Positions 1 to 11,122 of a stretch of DNA of 64,000 bases are shown in pieces. Each line of letters begins with the position of its first letter. Position 1 is the first letter of the stretch. Both the position numbers and the translations under genes were made by a program. The stretch is from the NCBI GenBank assembly GCA_032162705.1, contig JAVRON010000088.1, forward strand, positions 1 to 64,000. The letters are read 5' to 3'. The notes beneath the pieces were generated by a model. That model had not been told where the DNA came from and made no database searches. It saw nothing but the letters and a program-made list of their open reading frames with translations. Origin of the DNA: QHXN01 sp032162705. GTDB lineage: Bacteria > Acidobacteriota > Blastocatellia > Pyrinomonadales > Pyrinomonadaceae.

Positions 1-1
1 C

Positions 2-2044
2 CCCGCGCACGGCACGAAGCGCGTCGAGCTTGAGTACACGGAGACGCTGCCCGTTGACGATCTGACCTCGCGCTTCAGCTTTCCGCTCAAGCCTTCCAAC
101 GGCGTGGCGCAGCGCATCGGCGAACTCAACCTGCACGTGCGCGTGCTGAGCGACTATCCGATCTCAACTCCTCAGTTCGCCGCCTCTTCATACGCGATGC
201 GCACGCTTCGCTCCGACCCGAACGACTTCGAGGCGGAGTATCAAGCGCACGACGTTACTCTCGCGGAAGACTTCGCCTTCGGCTACCGCATCGCCGTGCC
301 CGAGAGCACGCTCTCCGTCATCGCCTATCGCGCGCCCGAACAGATCACCGCCTACGACCTGCGCGACCCAGCCCTCGCCGCGCCCAGCCCCGACGGATAT
401 TTTCAAGCGACCGCGCTCTTCAACCAGAGCCACAGAAGCGCGGCACAAGATGACGACAGGAACTCGCAAACGACAGCTACAAACGCACAGACCGTTGCGA
501 CGAACGCGCGGGCTGACGCGATCAACGCGCAAGCGGTTGCGACTGCCGACGCGCAGCCGCGCAACGTCATCATCATGCTCGACACGTCACTCTCGATGCG
601 CGGCGACAAGCTCGCGCGCGCGTACGAAGCCGTTGACTACTTCCTCCACGGCCTCGCGCCCCGCGACACGTTCGATCTCGTCCTCTTCAACTCCGACACG
701 GCCGCGTTCTCCGAAGAGCCCGTGTCCGCGACGCCCGATCAGATCGAGCGCGCGCTCGACTTCATACGCACGTCAACGCTCGGCGGCGGCACGGACTTAC
801 GTAAGGCTCTCACAGCCGGCCTCACGCTCGCGGAAAAACTTCCAACGGGCCAGCGCAACCTCGTCGTCATCTCAGACGCGAACCCGACGTTCGGCACTTC
901 GGACGCGAAGAAGATTCTCGGCGTGCTGAAAGGCGGCGCGTCCGCGAAAAACGCAAGCGCCGTTTCAGCGTCCCCGCGCATCTTCGCCTTCGCGCTCGGC
1001 GGCGACGCGAACAACACGCTGATGCAGGAACTCGCGCGCACGACGCACGGCCACTACGCCGAAGCGCGCGAGACCGAAGACATCGCGCTCACGCTGAAAC
1101 TCTTCTTCGCGAAGCTCGGCGCGCCGAACGTCGAGGGCGTCCGTTTAGCGCCCGACGATCCGTCGAATTTCTACCAAATCTACGCGACCGACGAGTACAC
1201 GACGGACGGCTCAAGCTTCTCCTTCGTCTGCCGCTACAAACATCCGACGCCGCAGACTTCCGCGAGCGTGACGGGCACATACGGCGCTGAGTCGCTCTCG
1301 CTGTCTCGCACGTTCGCGCTGCCAGAGTTCGACGACACGCACGCGCAACTGCCGCGCGTCTGGGGGCGCGCGCGCGTTGACGCCCTGCTGCGCGAGATGG
1401 ACTTGAACGGCGAGCGAGAGGATTACATCAACGAGATCATACGGCTCTCCGAGAAGTACAAGTTCGTCACGCCGTACACGTCTTTCATCGCCGCGCCGCG
1501 CGCTCTGTTGCGCCCGCGACTGATTCAGCCGGGCGATCCGGTCATACGTGTGAAGACCGATCCGTCAATCAAGTTCGTCTTCGCAGTCCTGCCGTTCGGC
1601 GAGACTTTGCCGCTCAAGTTCCTCGCACGGGCGGGCGTGTGGGAAGGAAGATTCCTCGCGCCCACCTGGATGCCCGACGGCTCTTACCGCTGCCGCCTGC
1701 TGATGACGGACGACGCGGGCAACGGCTACCAGGAGCAGAAGAGCTTTGTCGTTGACAGCCACGCGCCGAAGCTGAAGGTGACGCTCGCGCGCGACTCCCT
1801 GCGCGTGGGCGCAGAGCTGAAGGTGCGCGCGAGCGCGGACGCCGACGCCGTGCGTCTCACGGCGAAGATGTACGGCGCGCAGGCGGTCGAGCTGCGCTGG
1901 TCTGACGCGGAGAAAGCTTCGGTCGGCACGCTGCGCGTGCCCTCGTCGCTCGCGTCGGGGCGCTACGTCGTGACGGTCTCGGCGGAAGACTTCGCGCACA
2001 ACCAGTCGAGCGCGGAGGTCGAGATCGAAGTCATAGGCCGTTGA
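2..2044 (+). CDS. VIT/VWA domain protein (5' partial)
   Basis: The reading frame is open to the left edge, so the true start lies outside the window; the first ATG/GTG inside (GTG at 104) falls within the VIT domain and is not a start. The N-terminal part resembles a VIT (inter-alpha-trypsin) domain (KRVELEYTETLPVDDL and RFSFPLKP). A von Willebrand factor A domain follows with the MIDAS motif DTSLS at about 598-612 bp and GGGTDLR further on. The C-terminus reads like an extracytoplasmic beta-sandwich (SYRCRLLMTDDAGN). Proteins of this architecture are usually exported and bind other proteins through a metal. It is followed after 46 bp by the giant TPR gene on the same strand, so the two are probably co-transcribed. 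The exact role is unknown. Confidence 0.85.
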   Translation, partial: PAHGTKRVELEYTETLPVDDLTSRFSFPLKPSNGVAQRIGELNLHVRVLSDYPISTPQFAASSYAMRTLRSDPNDFEAEYQAHDVTLAEDFAFGYRIAVPESTLSVIAYRAPEQITAYDLRDPALAAPSPDGYFQATALFNQSHRSAAQDDDRNSQTTATNAQTVATNARADAINAQAVATADAQPRNVIIMLDTSLSMRGDKLARAYEAVDYFLHGLAPRDTFDLVLFNSDTAAFSEEPVSATPDQIERALDFIRTSTLGGGTDLRKALTAGLTLAEKLPTGQRNLVVISDANPTFGTSDAKKILGVLKGGASAKNASAVSASPRIFAFALGGDANNTLMQELARTTHGHYAEARETEDIALTLKLFFAKLGAPNVEGVRLAPDDPSNFYQIYATDEYTTDGSSFSFVCRYKHPTPQTSASVTGTYGAESLSLSRTFALPEFDDTHAQLPRVWGRARVDALLREMDLNGEREDYINEIIRLSEKYKFVTPYTSFIAAPRALLRPRLIQPGDPVIRVKTDPSIKFVFAVLPFGETLPLKFLARAGVWEGRFLAPTWMPDGSYRCRLLMTDDAGNGYQEQKSFVVDSHAPKLKVTLARDSLRVGAELKVRASADADAVRLTAKMYGAQAVELRWSDAEKASVGTLRVPSSLASGRYVVTVSAEDFAHNQSSAEVEIEVIGR

Positions 2045-2090
2045 AGTTTGTGATTAGTGAGTCGCCAAGAAGAGTGAGTCGCTGAAAGGT

Positions 2091-5000
2091 ATGAAGTGCG
2101 GCGAGACAAGACCGAGGGCGCTGCGACGGACGCTCGTCACGTTCGTCGTCGCGGCGTGCGCCGCGTGTCTCGTCATCCGCGCGGCGCGATCCGCCGCGTC
2201 GGGCGACACGACGAAGATTGATCTGAAGGCTCACGGCGACGACGAGGTGGCGAAGCTTCTAGACGCGGCGCTCTACACGCGCGCGGAGTTCTTCGACGCG
2301 CAGGCGCGCGTCGCGTTCCCGACCGTCGAGGCGCGCAACCGCGTCGCCGCGCTGCGCGAGCAGAGACCGGACGAGCCGCGCGTCACGCTCGCGCTCGCGC
2401 GGCTCGACGAGAAGCTGGGGGGCTACGACACGGCGGAGAAGGAGATGGGCGATTACGTCGCGCAGTCGGGCGACGGTTACGCAGCGCTCTCGGAGCTGGC
2501 CGCGTTCGATCATCGCCGCGCTCTCTTCGCAAAAGAGGCCGCGACGCTCGAACGTATGCTGAGCGCCGCGCCCGACGGAGAGCGCGCGACTGTGCTCGGC
2601 GCGCTCGTGCGCCTCGCCGAAGCGCAGAAGCTCGCCGAATATCTCAGTCCTGAGTTTTTCGAGCGCGTCATCGCCGAGCACCCGTTGGACTTCTCGGTCG
2701 TAGCGGCTTACGTCGAACGGCTCGCCTCGAAGAAAGACCCGAAGGCGCTCGAAGCCGTGCGCCGCTACCGCGAGCGCTTTCCTCCTCACCACCGCTATTT
2801 CATGGAGAAGGAGATCGCGCTGCTCGACGGCGCGGGCCGCGCGCGCGAGGCCGAGTCGGTTTACGTCGAAAACTTCGATCCCTTCTGGCCCGACGCTCTC
2901 TCCGAGAGCTTCTACCAGTTCCTGCGCGAACACGACCGCTACCGCGCCTACGGCACGGAGCTGCGCGACTCGCTGCGCCGCGACCCGACGAACTTTGGAG
3001 TCGCGCTCCGCCTCTTCCACTTCCGCAAGCACGCATACGAGGGCGGCGTGGGCGACATCTTCGAGCGCGTCGAAGAGGCGAGGGGAGCGCGCCACGTCAG
3101 TTGGAAGCCCGAAGAGCTTGCGACCGCCGCGCGCCTCCTCATCGAAGAGGGCGACGCAGACACCGCCTCGCGCTTCCTCTACACGCTCGTCGCGCGCGGA
3201 CAACTCTCGAAAGGATCGCCCGAACGCGCGAAGGTCTTATATCAACTCTTCGAGCTGCTCTCAGACGCGGGCGACGAGCGTCTGCCGCTCACGCGAGGCG
3301 ACCTGCAGTTCTACCGCGACGTGGCTTCCTCCGACCCGCATCCGGGCATCGTCGGCGGTCTTCTCTCGCTCATCTTCTCTGACAAGAACCCTTCGGGCGA
3401 GTTGGACGGCGAGGACGAGGAGGCGGTCAAGCGCTTCAACCGCGCCGCCGCTTACAGAATCTTCAACGCGTACAAGGAAGAGAACCCGACATCGCTCGAA
3501 CTCGCGCAGATGTACCTCGATCTCGTCCGCCTCTACAGCGCCGAAGGCGATCCGCGGATCGCGGACGAAGCGCTCAGAGAGTTCGAGCAGCGTTACGGCG
3601 ACGCGACTCGGTACGCGGAGGTCGCGCTCAAGCTCGCCGACTGCTACGTGCTGCTCGACCGCCACGAAGACGAGCGCGCCGTTTACGCGCGCGTCCTCGA
3701 CTACCTCGGCCGCCGGCGCGAAAGAAAGTCTCCGCTCGTGCCCGCGTTCGGGCGTCCGGCCGCCGTGCCTTACGCGGGTGAGACGGGCGCGTTCTACGAG
3801 CCGACGGAGATCAAGCCGTCGCTCGTCGAGTACCCGCCGAAGTCGAGCTCCGGCATCAAGGCTGCGGACGGCGAAAAGTCTCCGTCCGACTACTACTACT
3901 ACGAGTACGACAGGCACACCTACAGAGACTTCTTAGCGCCGGACGAAGATCGCGACGCCGACGACGATAGTCAGTCGTCGGGTGACGACGCGCGCTCTAA
4001 CGAAAGCGAGCGCGACGAAGAGACTGTAAGGCAATCCAAAGTCACATACGCCGACGTGCTCGCGCGCTACGTCGCCTCGCTCGCGAATGAGAATCGCACC
4101 GAGGACGTGCTCGCGCTCTACGCCGCGGAGATCAAAAAGTACCCGGACGAGCAGGGACTCTACGAGCAGATGTTGCAGTGGCTCGGCCAGACCAACCTGT
4201 TCGACGAGCAGTCGCGCGTCTATCGTGAAGCTCTCGAACGTTTCCCCTCCGAAGCGTGGCGCGACCGCCTGGCGCGCTGGCTCCTGCGCCGCGAGAGGAA
4301 GCAGGAGTTCGCCGACTACTCGCGCGAGTTGGTTAGCAAGCTCGACGACAAAGATGCCGAGCGCTACCTCGAACGGATCATCGCCCCGCGCGCCACGTCG
4401 GACGCCAAAAGCTTCGAGTCCGATCTCTATCTCGGCCTCTACAGTCTCGCGCACGAGCGCTTCCCCGAAAACGTCGCGCTCGTCCGCGGCCTCCTGCAGT
4501 TCTACGCCGCGCACGGCCGCGAGGACGATTACCGCCGACTCCTCGCAGAGTATTACTTCGTCTCGCCTGAGTTACGCGAACAGTTCCTCTCGCACCTCGC
4601 CGAGCGCGGCGAACTGCGCGCGCGACTCGACGACGCGCGAAAGATTTTGAAGGAACGTGGCGAACTGGCGCCACGCAACGCTGCGAGCGCGGGCGACGAA
4701 ACGAAGGTCGGCGACGAAGCGAACGCGTCCGATGGCGCAAAGCCCATCGTCGAATCGCTCGCCTACAAACTCTTCCGCGCGGACGCCGCCGCGCGGCTAT
4801 CGAACTACGAGGAGTCGGTTGACGCCTACCGCGAGTTGAATCGTCTTTATCCCGCGACGCCTGAGTTCGCCGAACGACTCTCCGCGTTCACGCGCTCGCT
4901 CGGCCAGCACAACCGACAGTTGCTCGAAGAGGCAGCTTCAACTTCACGCGAGCTGGCCGACGCGAACCCTGCGGACGCCGCGTACCGCACGCGCGCGGGC

Positions 5001-8000
5001 GAAGTCTTCGCCGAACTCGGCGACTACGCGCGCGCACGCACCGAATGGTCGCGCCTCGTCTCAATCGCGCCCGGCGACAGGGAGTCGTTCCTCGACGCGG
5101 CGACGGTCTTCTGGGACTACTTCCAATACGCCGACGCGCTCGAAACGATCAATCATCTCAGGCGCGAGACGGGTGACAACTCTGCTTTCGCTTTCGAGGC
5201 GGGCGCGATCCTCGAAGCGCAGCACCGGCAGGCGGAAGCCATCGCCGAGTACGTCAAGGCGCTCGACGAAGACGCGCCTGCGCACTGGCGCGCGCGCCGC
5301 CGCCTCGCAACTCTCTACAAACGCCCCGCCGTCCCCGCGCTGATAGCCGAAGCCTACTCGCGCTCGCGCGACGACGCGGGCATCACACTCGGCTACGCCA
5401 CGCTACTGAAAGAGCTGGGCCGGCGCGACGAAGCTTCGAGAGTGCTCGCCGCGTCGGTCGCGCGCAGCCGCGACGCGGACTTCATCGAGCGCGCGCAGGA
5501 AAAATATTCCGACGCGGAAGACGCCGACGGAGAGCACGCCTGCATCGCGCGCCTCGTCCAAATCTCCACCGCCCCGCGACAGTTCATCTCGCACAGCCTG
5601 CAACTCGCCGAGAGCTACGCACAGCGCGGCGAGCGCGACTCCGCCGCGTCAGTCGTCCGCCTGCTGCTGCGAAAGTTCCCGACGAACTACGGGGTCTTGC
5701 AGGAGGCGTCCGCCGTTTACGCGCGGCTCGGACTCACTGACGACTCGCTGCGAGTCCTGCGCGACGCTGCGGCGCGCGGGCGCGGGCAGTACCATACGGA
5801 GTTCTCGCGCAGGCTCGCCGCGCGACTGCTCGATCTGAACAGAATCGCCGAAGCGCGCCGCGTCCTCGAAGGTCTGCACGACGGAGACCCGCTCGATCTC
5901 GGCGCGTTCCGCGAACTCGCGCACATCTACGCGCGCGCGGGCGACTCGGCCGCGCTGCGAAAAGCATTCAACAAGACGCTCGACTCCATCCGCGCGACCG
6001 ACGCCGATCCGCGCGAGACGCGCGCGCAGGTGGCCGACCTGCGCCGCGCGATGATCACGGTCTTCACCTCTCTGCGCGACTACCGCGCCGCGATGGAGCA
6101 GCACGTCGAGATCGTCAACCGCGATCCAGACGACGACGAAGCCGTCGAAGCCGCCATCTCCTACGCCAAGCGCTACGGCGGCGCTGACGAGCTTCTGTCC
6201 TACTACCAGAAGGTCTCAAATCAGGCTTACAAGAACTATCGCTGGCAGGTCGTCCTCGCGCGCGTCTACGAGGCGAAGAACGATCTCGCGTCGGCCGCGC
6301 GCAGCTACAAAGAAGCGATTGACAACCAGCCTGAGATGACAGAGCTACACGCCGCGCTCGCCGAGGTCTGCATCAAAGCTCACGACTACGACGCGGCGCT
6401 GCGCGCGCTCGCGCGAGCCTCCGAGCTGTCAAACGACGACCCGCAGTACGTCCGCCGCACGGCCGAAGTGTTGGAGCTGGCCGGGCGAAAGCAGGAGGCC
6501 GAGGTCGTTCGACGGAAACTGCCCGCCCCGCAAACTCCGAAGCGCGAAGACACGCGCGAGCTTTTCGCCGACGCCGCGCGCACGCTCGCAACGGATCGCG
6601 CGAAGGCCGTCGAACAGTACCGCGCGGCGTTCAACGCGTTGGAGGCAGAGCCTTACAAACACGAGCTGCGCGCCTCGGAGATCAACGCCTACGTCCGCGC
6701 CGTGCGCGGCGACGAATCGCTCGACGCGATCTTCCAGAGGCTCTGGTCGTTCCGACAAAAGTTGATCGCCGACGCTGATCGCGTAAACGGCAAAGAGGCC
6801 GGACGCGCGCGCGACACGCTGTCCGCCCTCGACGGCGCGCTGCCAGACGCGGTCGGCGCGACCGCAGCCGAAGTCGCCACGGGCGACGAGCTCGCGCGCC
6901 TCTTCGCAAGCCTTCGTGAAAAGATTGACGCGTCGCTTCGCGCTTCGGACGCTCACGCGACGCTCGCTCTCCTACAGAACATCGCGCACCGCGCGGGCTT
7001 CGCCACGCTCGAAGAACGCGTCCTCGCCGCGCAAAGGGACGCGGCGCGCACAGCGGGCGATCCCATCACGTTGCGCGAGCGCATTCGCACGCTTGCCTCC
7101 TACTACGCTGCCGCAGGCGAGTACCCGCGCGCACTCGAACTGCTCGAAGACGAAGGCGCGAAGAACGCCGCGCTCGCAAACGCCGACTACGCGAGCACAA
7201 CCGCAGAGTACGCGCGGCTCGCGGGCGACGGCGCGCGCGAGCTGTCCGCGCTCGGAAGCTATTACGATCTGACGAAGAGCTTTTCCGATCCGTCCAAGCC
7301 CGACTTCAACGACGACGCGCTCGTCGCGCGCTACTTCGATCTCCTCCACGACTCCGTCTCACGAGGGCGCGAAGAGTTGTCGCGCCGCGCGAGCGAATCT
7401 TCGTCGCGCCGCGCGCTGCAACTCGTCAACTTCCTCATCGCGAAGGGCGAGCGCGAGCTGGCGCACGCGGCGGTCGCGTCCGCGCAGCTTCCAGACGAGT
7501 GGAAGCTCGCGCGCCAGGCGCAACTGAGCCTCGCGCTCTGCGAGTTCAATCAGCAGGGCGAAGCGTACTTCGCAGACGCGCTCAGGCCAGCGACAATTGG
7601 CGAACTCCTCGCCGCGAAAACTGACTCAGGCACTAGGCTCGCGGCGGACGACTGGTCGCGCCTCGAATCCGACTACGGCCGCTGGCTCTACCTGTCGGGC
7701 GATGGCGAGAAACACGCGCGCGCTGTCGCAGCGCTTCCCGCCGTCGTCGAATCTCGCCCGCGCGACGCATCGGCGCAGGCCGAACTCGCGCGCTGGTACT
7801 TGTCGCAGGGCGAAGCGCGCGCTACGCTCGAACACCTCGCAATCGCAGACGAAGAGGCGCCCGGCGATCCGCGCGTCGCCGCCGACATCGGCTCAGCGCA
7901 CTTCCTCCTCGGCGAGCGCGAGCAGGCGGAAGCTGACTGGTCGAAACTGATCGCCGACGACGATCCGTCGCCCGACGCGTGCCTCCTCTATCTGAAGACT

Positions 8001-10121
8001 CTCGCCGCGCACGGCCTCGCCGCCGAGGCGAGAGACAGGCTCGCGCCGTTCGTCGCCAAGCGGCTGAAGGCCGTGGACGAAACCTACAGGAAGGACGAGA
8101 AGTTCGAGCCGCTGAAGCCGCTCCTCGTCGCGCTGTCGCGCTCGTTCGTCAGCACGGTCTCCGATGACTTGAAGAAGACTGCGGGCGCGGCGGGCGACGG
8201 CGAAAGCGACGAGCCTCTGTCGAGATCGGACGAAGACGCGCGCGCCGCGTTCTTCCGCAAGCTGTGCGAGGCCGCGCCGCGCGACACGGAGCTTGTGCAG
8301 ATGATCGTCGAAGGCGGGCTCGTCTCGCGTTCACACTTCGGCGAGTTTTACGCGCTGCTCGTCGCGCGCTCCGACGGGCTTGAGGGCTACGATGACGACT
8401 ACGCCTTCACGGACTTCATGCGCGAGTCTTACGGTGCGACGGACGTTGAAGCCGCGTTCGATCACGCACAACATTTCAGCGTCAAAGAGCCGGAACGCGA
8501 ACGAGTCAAGTGGCGGGAGCGCCAGCTTGAATACCTGATCGAAGAAGGACGCAACGTCGAAGCGCAGCGCTTGATCTCGTCGGTCGAAAGCGAACTCGCG
8601 CGCCGCTACGCGCGGCCAACCTGGTTGCGTCTCGCCAAAGTGAGACTTGAGCTGCGCGGCGGAGAGACCGAGAAGGCGCTCGACGCTCTCAAGACCTACG
8701 TCGGCGCGGACACGCCCCCGGGTCTCGCGAAAATCTCCGCGCCGAGCACGGAGCGTTTGACAGAAGCGCTCGCGCTGCTGCGCAAAGAGCACGCTGAGTC
8801 CGCCGCGCCACAGCTCGTCGAAGCGACTTACGCGCAGCTCCTCGCACTCGGCCAGTACCAGTCATCTTACTTCGTCGCGCTTGCGCGAGTCGCCTACGAA
8901 AGCGGCGACGCAACCCGCGGCGACAGGCTGCTGCGTCTCATGATCGATCTCTCTGCGGAAGAGACGCGCGACGACGCCGTGGCGCAGGTCGCGTCGCTGC
9001 CCGAAGTCCGAGCGCGCGCGGCCAGAGTCGAAAGCGCGGAGTTGCCCGAAGAGTCGAACGTGATCGCGCGCAACGAAGCGCTCGCGCTCGCGGCCGAGAC
9101 GGCGGGCGCGTTCGGCCGCTTCGACGAGGCGACCAACTTCCGCGCCGCGCTCGCAGCCGCGTCGCCCGACGACTACACGAACCGCGTCGAGCTTGCGCGG
9201 CTGCTCGCGGCGTCGGACCGGCGCGAAGAGGCCGTCGGCCAACTGTCGGGCGTGATCTCGGACGTGCGTGCGCCGCGCTCCGCGCGCTGGCAGGCCGTGT
9301 GGAGCGCGGCGGAGGTCGCGGGCGGGCGGCAGGACTTGTGGGAATCGCTCAGAGAGAATTTAAGTTCTGCCGCGCAAACTGATCACGAGATGAGCGACGC
9401 GCTCGGCGCGAGAGAACTACAGTTCGAAGGGCGCGCGGGCGAGGCTGCGGACTTGCTGGATCGCGCTGCCGCAGACGATCCGAACCCGCTGCTCGAATTT
9501 TTCCGAGGCGTCGTTGACGAAGAGGCCGGGCGCGCAGAGAACGCCGCGCGCGCCTTCGCCGACGCGTCGCGCTCGCAGTCGTCTGCGGACATCGCTGCCG
9601 CGTTCGGCGCGGATGAAGATGACGCGGCGCGCGAGTTGATCCGCCTGCAACTCTCTTCGTCGCGCCCATACGCGGCTTTGAAACTCGCGTCGCTCGACAC
9701 GGAACTATTAAAGCAGCCTTCGGGCGACGACGCGCGGGGAGAAGAGGACGCGCAACGCGCAGACACCGAGCGCGCCGACACCGAACGCGTGGGCGAGTCG
9801 GCGCGCGCGGCGCAGCCGGCCTCGAACTATCGCACGTTGAAGGAGCGCGCGGAGGCGAGGCGCGCGACGTCGGAGGCGGAACTGCTCGGACTGTTGTCGG
9901 TCGCGGCGGAGCAGGTCAGAGACTTCGACAAGTCAACCGAGTTCGAGCGCGCGAGATTGAGCCGACTGTCGGACGAAGGAGAGCGCGACGCGTCGGCGCA
10001 GCGCGTCGCACGCCTGCGCCGGTTGTTAAGGGAGCAGAGGGCGGGAGCGACTCCGCCGCCGCTCGTCGTTGATCGCACGCTCGTCGCGCGCAGTCGAGGA
10101 GGCCGCTCATGTTCGATCTGA
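2091..10121 (+). CDS. Giant TPR-repeat protein, 2,676 aa
   Basis: An uninterrupted 8-kb frame starting at ATG 2091. The N-terminus has basic residues and then a hydrophobic stretch (about residues 15-30) that fits a signal peptide or signal anchor; VAAC could be a lipobox, which would make it a lipoprotein. Most of the protein is Ala/Glu/Arg/Leu-rich helical repeats with TPR-like spacing (for example LGDYARARTEWSRLVSIAPG, LREAGRRDEA-type units). A low-complexity tyrosine run and an acidic linker rich in D, E and S interrupt the repeats near residues 600-640. No enzymatic domain was recognised. It overlaps the next gene by 13 bp, which points to translational coupling. I infer a large envelope or periplasmic scaffold working with the VIT/VWA protein; no function is established. 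Confidence 0.85.
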   Translation: MKCGETRPRALRRTLVTFVVAACAACLVIRAARSAASGDTTKIDLKAHGDDEVAKLLDAALYTRAEFFDAQARVAFPTVEARNRVAALREQRPDEPRVTLALARLDEKLGGYDTAEKEMGDYVAQSGDGYAALSELAAFDHRRALFAKEAATLERMLSAAPDGERATVLGALVRLAEAQKLAEYLSPEFFERVIAEHPLDFSVVAAYVERLASKKDPKALEAVRRYRERFPPHHRYFMEKEIALLDGAGRAREAESVYVENFDPFWPDALSESFYQFLREHDRYRAYGTELRDSLRRDPTNFGVALRLFHFRKHAYEGGVGDIFERVEEARGARHVSWKPEELATAARLLIEEGDADTASRFLYTLVARGQLSKGSPERAKVLYQLFELLSDAGDERLPLTRGDLQFYRDVASSDPHPGIVGGLLSLIFSDKNPSGELDGEDEEAVKRFNRAAAYRIFNAYKEENPTSLELAQMYLDLVRLYSAEGDPRIADEALREFEQRYGDATRYAEVALKLADCYVLLDRHEDERAVYARVLDYLGRRRERKSPLVPAFGRPAAVPYAGETGAFYEPTEIKPSLVEYPPKSSSGIKAADGEKSPSDYYYYEYDRHTYRDFLAPDEDRDADDDSQSSGDDARSNESERDEETVRQSKVTYADVLARYVASLANENRTEDVLALYAAEIKKYPDEQGLYEQMLQWLGQTNLFDEQSRVYREALERFPSEAWRDRLARWLLRRERKQEFADYSRELVSKLDDKDAERYLERIIAPRATSDAKSFESDLYLGLYSLAHERFPENVALVRGLLQFYAAHGREDDYRRLLAEYYFVSPELREQFLSHLAERGELRARLDDARKILKERGELAPRNAASAGDETKVGDEANASDGAKPIVESLAYKLFRADAAARLSNYEESVDAYRELNRLYPATPEFAERLSAFTRSLGQHNRQLLEEAASTSRELADANPADAAYRTRAGEVFAELGDYARARTEWSRLVSIAPGDRESFLDAATVFWDYFQYADALETINHLRRETGDNSAFAFEAGAILEAQHRQAEAIAEYVKALDEDAPAHWRARRRLATLYKRPAVPALIAEAYSRSRDDAGITLGYATLLKELGRRDEASRVLAASVARSRDADFIERAQEKYSDAEDADGEHACIARLVQISTAPRQFISHSLQLAESYAQRGERDSAASVVRLLLRKFPTNYGVLQEASAVYARLGLTDDSLRVLRDAAARGRGQYHTEFSRRLAARLLDLNRIAEARRVLEGLHDGDPLDLGAFRELAHIYARAGDSAALRKAFNKTLDSIRATDADPRETRAQVADLRRAMITVFTSLRDYRAAMEQHVEIVNRDPDDDEAVEAAISYAKRYGGADELLSYYQKVSNQAYKNYRWQVVLARVYEAKNDLASAARSYKEAIDNQPEMTELHAALAEVCIKAHDYDAALRALARASELSNDDPQYVRRTAEVLELAGRKQEAEVVRRKLPAPQTPKREDTRELFADAARTLATDRAKAVEQYRAAFNALEAEPYKHELRASEINAYVRAVRGDESLDAIFQRLWSFRQKLIADADRVNGKEAGRARDTLSALDGALPDAVGATAAEVATGDELARLFASLREKIDASLRASDAHATLALLQNIAHRAGFATLEERVLAAQRDAARTAGDPITLRERIRTLASYYAAAGEYPRALELLEDEGAKNAALANADYASTTAEYARLAGDGARELSALGSYYDLTKSFSDPSKPDFNDDALVARYFDLLHDSVSRGREELSRRASESSSRRALQLVNFLIAKGERELAHAAVASAQLPDEWKLARQAQLSLALCEFNQQGEAYFADALRPATIGELLAAKTDSGTRLAADDWSRLESDYGRWLYLSGDGEKHARAVAALPAVVESRPRDASAQAELARWYLSQGEARATLEHLAIADEEAPGDPRVAADIGSAHFLLGEREQAEADWSKLIADDDPSPDACLLYLKTLAAHGLAAEARDRLAPFVAKRLKAVDETYRKDEKFEPLKPLLVALSRSFVSTVSDDLKKTAGAAGDGESDEPLSRSDEDARAAFFRKLCEAAPRDTELVQMIVEGGLVSRSHFGEFYALLVARSDGLEGYDDDYAFTDFMRESYGATDVEAAFDHAQHFSVKEPERERVKWRERQLEYLIEEGRNVEAQRLISSVESELARRYARPTWLRLAKVRLELRGGETEKALDALKTYVGADTPPGLAKISAPSTERLTEALALLRKEHAESAAPQLVEATYAQLLALGQYQSSYFVALARVAYESGDATRGDRLLRLMIDLSAEETRDDAVAQVASLPEVRARAARVESAELPEESNVIARNEALALAAETAGAFGRFDEATNFRAALAAASPDDYTNRVELARLLAASDRREEAVGQLSGVISDVRAPRSARWQAVWSAAEVAGGRQDLWESLRENLSSAAQTDHEMSDALGARELQFEGRAGEAADLLDRAAADDPNPLLEFFRGVVDEEAGRAENAARAFADASRSQSSADIAAAFGADEDDAARELIRLQLSSSRPYAALKLASLDTELLKQPSGDDARGEEDAQRADTERADTERVGESARAAQPASNYRTLKERAEARRATSEAELLGLLSVAAEQVRDFDKSTEFERARLSRLSDEGERDASAQRVARLRRLLREQRAGATPPPLVVDRTLVARSRGGRSCSI

Positions 10122-11122
10122 TGCGCAGGTACAAAGGCAGGCTCGCGGTCTTCGCGCTCAGCTTCGCCGTCGGCGTGGCGCTGGCCGTCGTCCTGAAAGT
10201 CGTGCTCGACCGTTTCGTGGTACGCGAGGGCGTGACCGCGAAGGCCACGGAGTCGGCGCGTGGCGCGTGCGCTCAGGGCGACACGTTCTCGTCGCCGGAA
10301 GAGATCGCGGGCGCTTTGAGGAGCGAGGATGTCGGCGTCAGGCGCGAGATGATGCGGCGGCTGTCCGTGCTGCCGAACCTGTTGACGGCTTACTACGACT
10401 TCGAGCGCGACGCTGATTTTCCGGCGCGCGCCGAGTCTGTGAACGTGCGGCGCGTCAACCTCGACGAAGAGCCGGATGATGAATCGCTCGTCGCGTTCGT
10501 TCGCGGCGAGAGCCCCGTCGCCATCGTGATGAAGAAGCGCGCGTGCGGGTGGAAGGTTGACGCGGTCGTCAGCTCGTGGCTGAGGTTTGAAGACTACCCT
10601 TACGCCGATTGGCTCGAACTGCCGGAAGCGTTCGGCGCGGGCCGCCACCTGCTGCTCGTGCGCGACAGCACGGGCGACGCGGCGCGCTACACGCGCAGGG
10701 CGCGTCTGCTGTGCGTCGCAGGCGATCACGTCGAGCAGGTCGCTGAGATCGAGGAAGAGTCAATTGCGCCGGTCGAAGGCTACAAGGGAAATGATTGGGA
10801 AGATGTGAAGCGGCGGCGCACGGCGACGTTCTCGTTCGCGCCCGCGCAGGTCGCTTCATCCGTGCCGTCGCAGTCCGCGCCGGTCGCGCAGTCGTCTGTT
10901 GATTCGATTGCGCGCTTGCGCGTCGTGTACCGCGAAGAGGTCGTGAAGTATTCGGGCGTCGAGCCGCTGAACGTCTATTGGAGCGAGGCGGATGGCGTGT
11001 GGCATCAGGCGCGCAGGCACTGGCGGACGAGACACTTTGAAGTGTTGAAGCCAGCGGTCGTCAGCGAGGAGCAGTTCGCATGGGACGAGCAGAAGAAGCG
11101 TTTCGTCGCGGCGGCGCGATGA
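10109..11122 (+). CDS. Membrane-anchored protein of unknown function, 337 aa
   Basis: Starts at ATG 10109 inside the end of the TPR gene. Residues 11-33 form one hydrophobic segment after a basic N-terminus (MFDLMRRYKGR), giving a type II anchor with the remaining 300 residues outside the membrane. The soluble part has alternating beta-type and charged segments and no motif I recognise. Its stop overlaps the next start in an ATGA arrangement (11119-11122). The tight packing suggests a subunit of the same complex as its neighbours. Confidence 0.75.
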   Translation: MFDLMRRYKGRLAVFALSFAVGVALAVVLKVVLDRFVVREGVTAKATESARGACAQGDTFSSPEEIAGALRSEDVGVRREMMRRLSVLPNLLTAYYDFERDADFPARAESVNVRRVNLDEEPDDESLVAFVRGESPVAIVMKKRACGWKVDAVVSSWLRFEDYPYADWLELPEAFGAGRHLLLVRDSTGDAARYTRRARLLCVAGDHVEQVAEIEEESIAPVEGYKGNDWEDVKRRRTATFSFAPAQVASSVPSQSAPVAQSSVDSIARLRVVYREEVVKYSGVEPLNVYWSEADGVWHQARRHWRTRHFEVLKPAVVSEEQFAWDEQKKRFVAAAR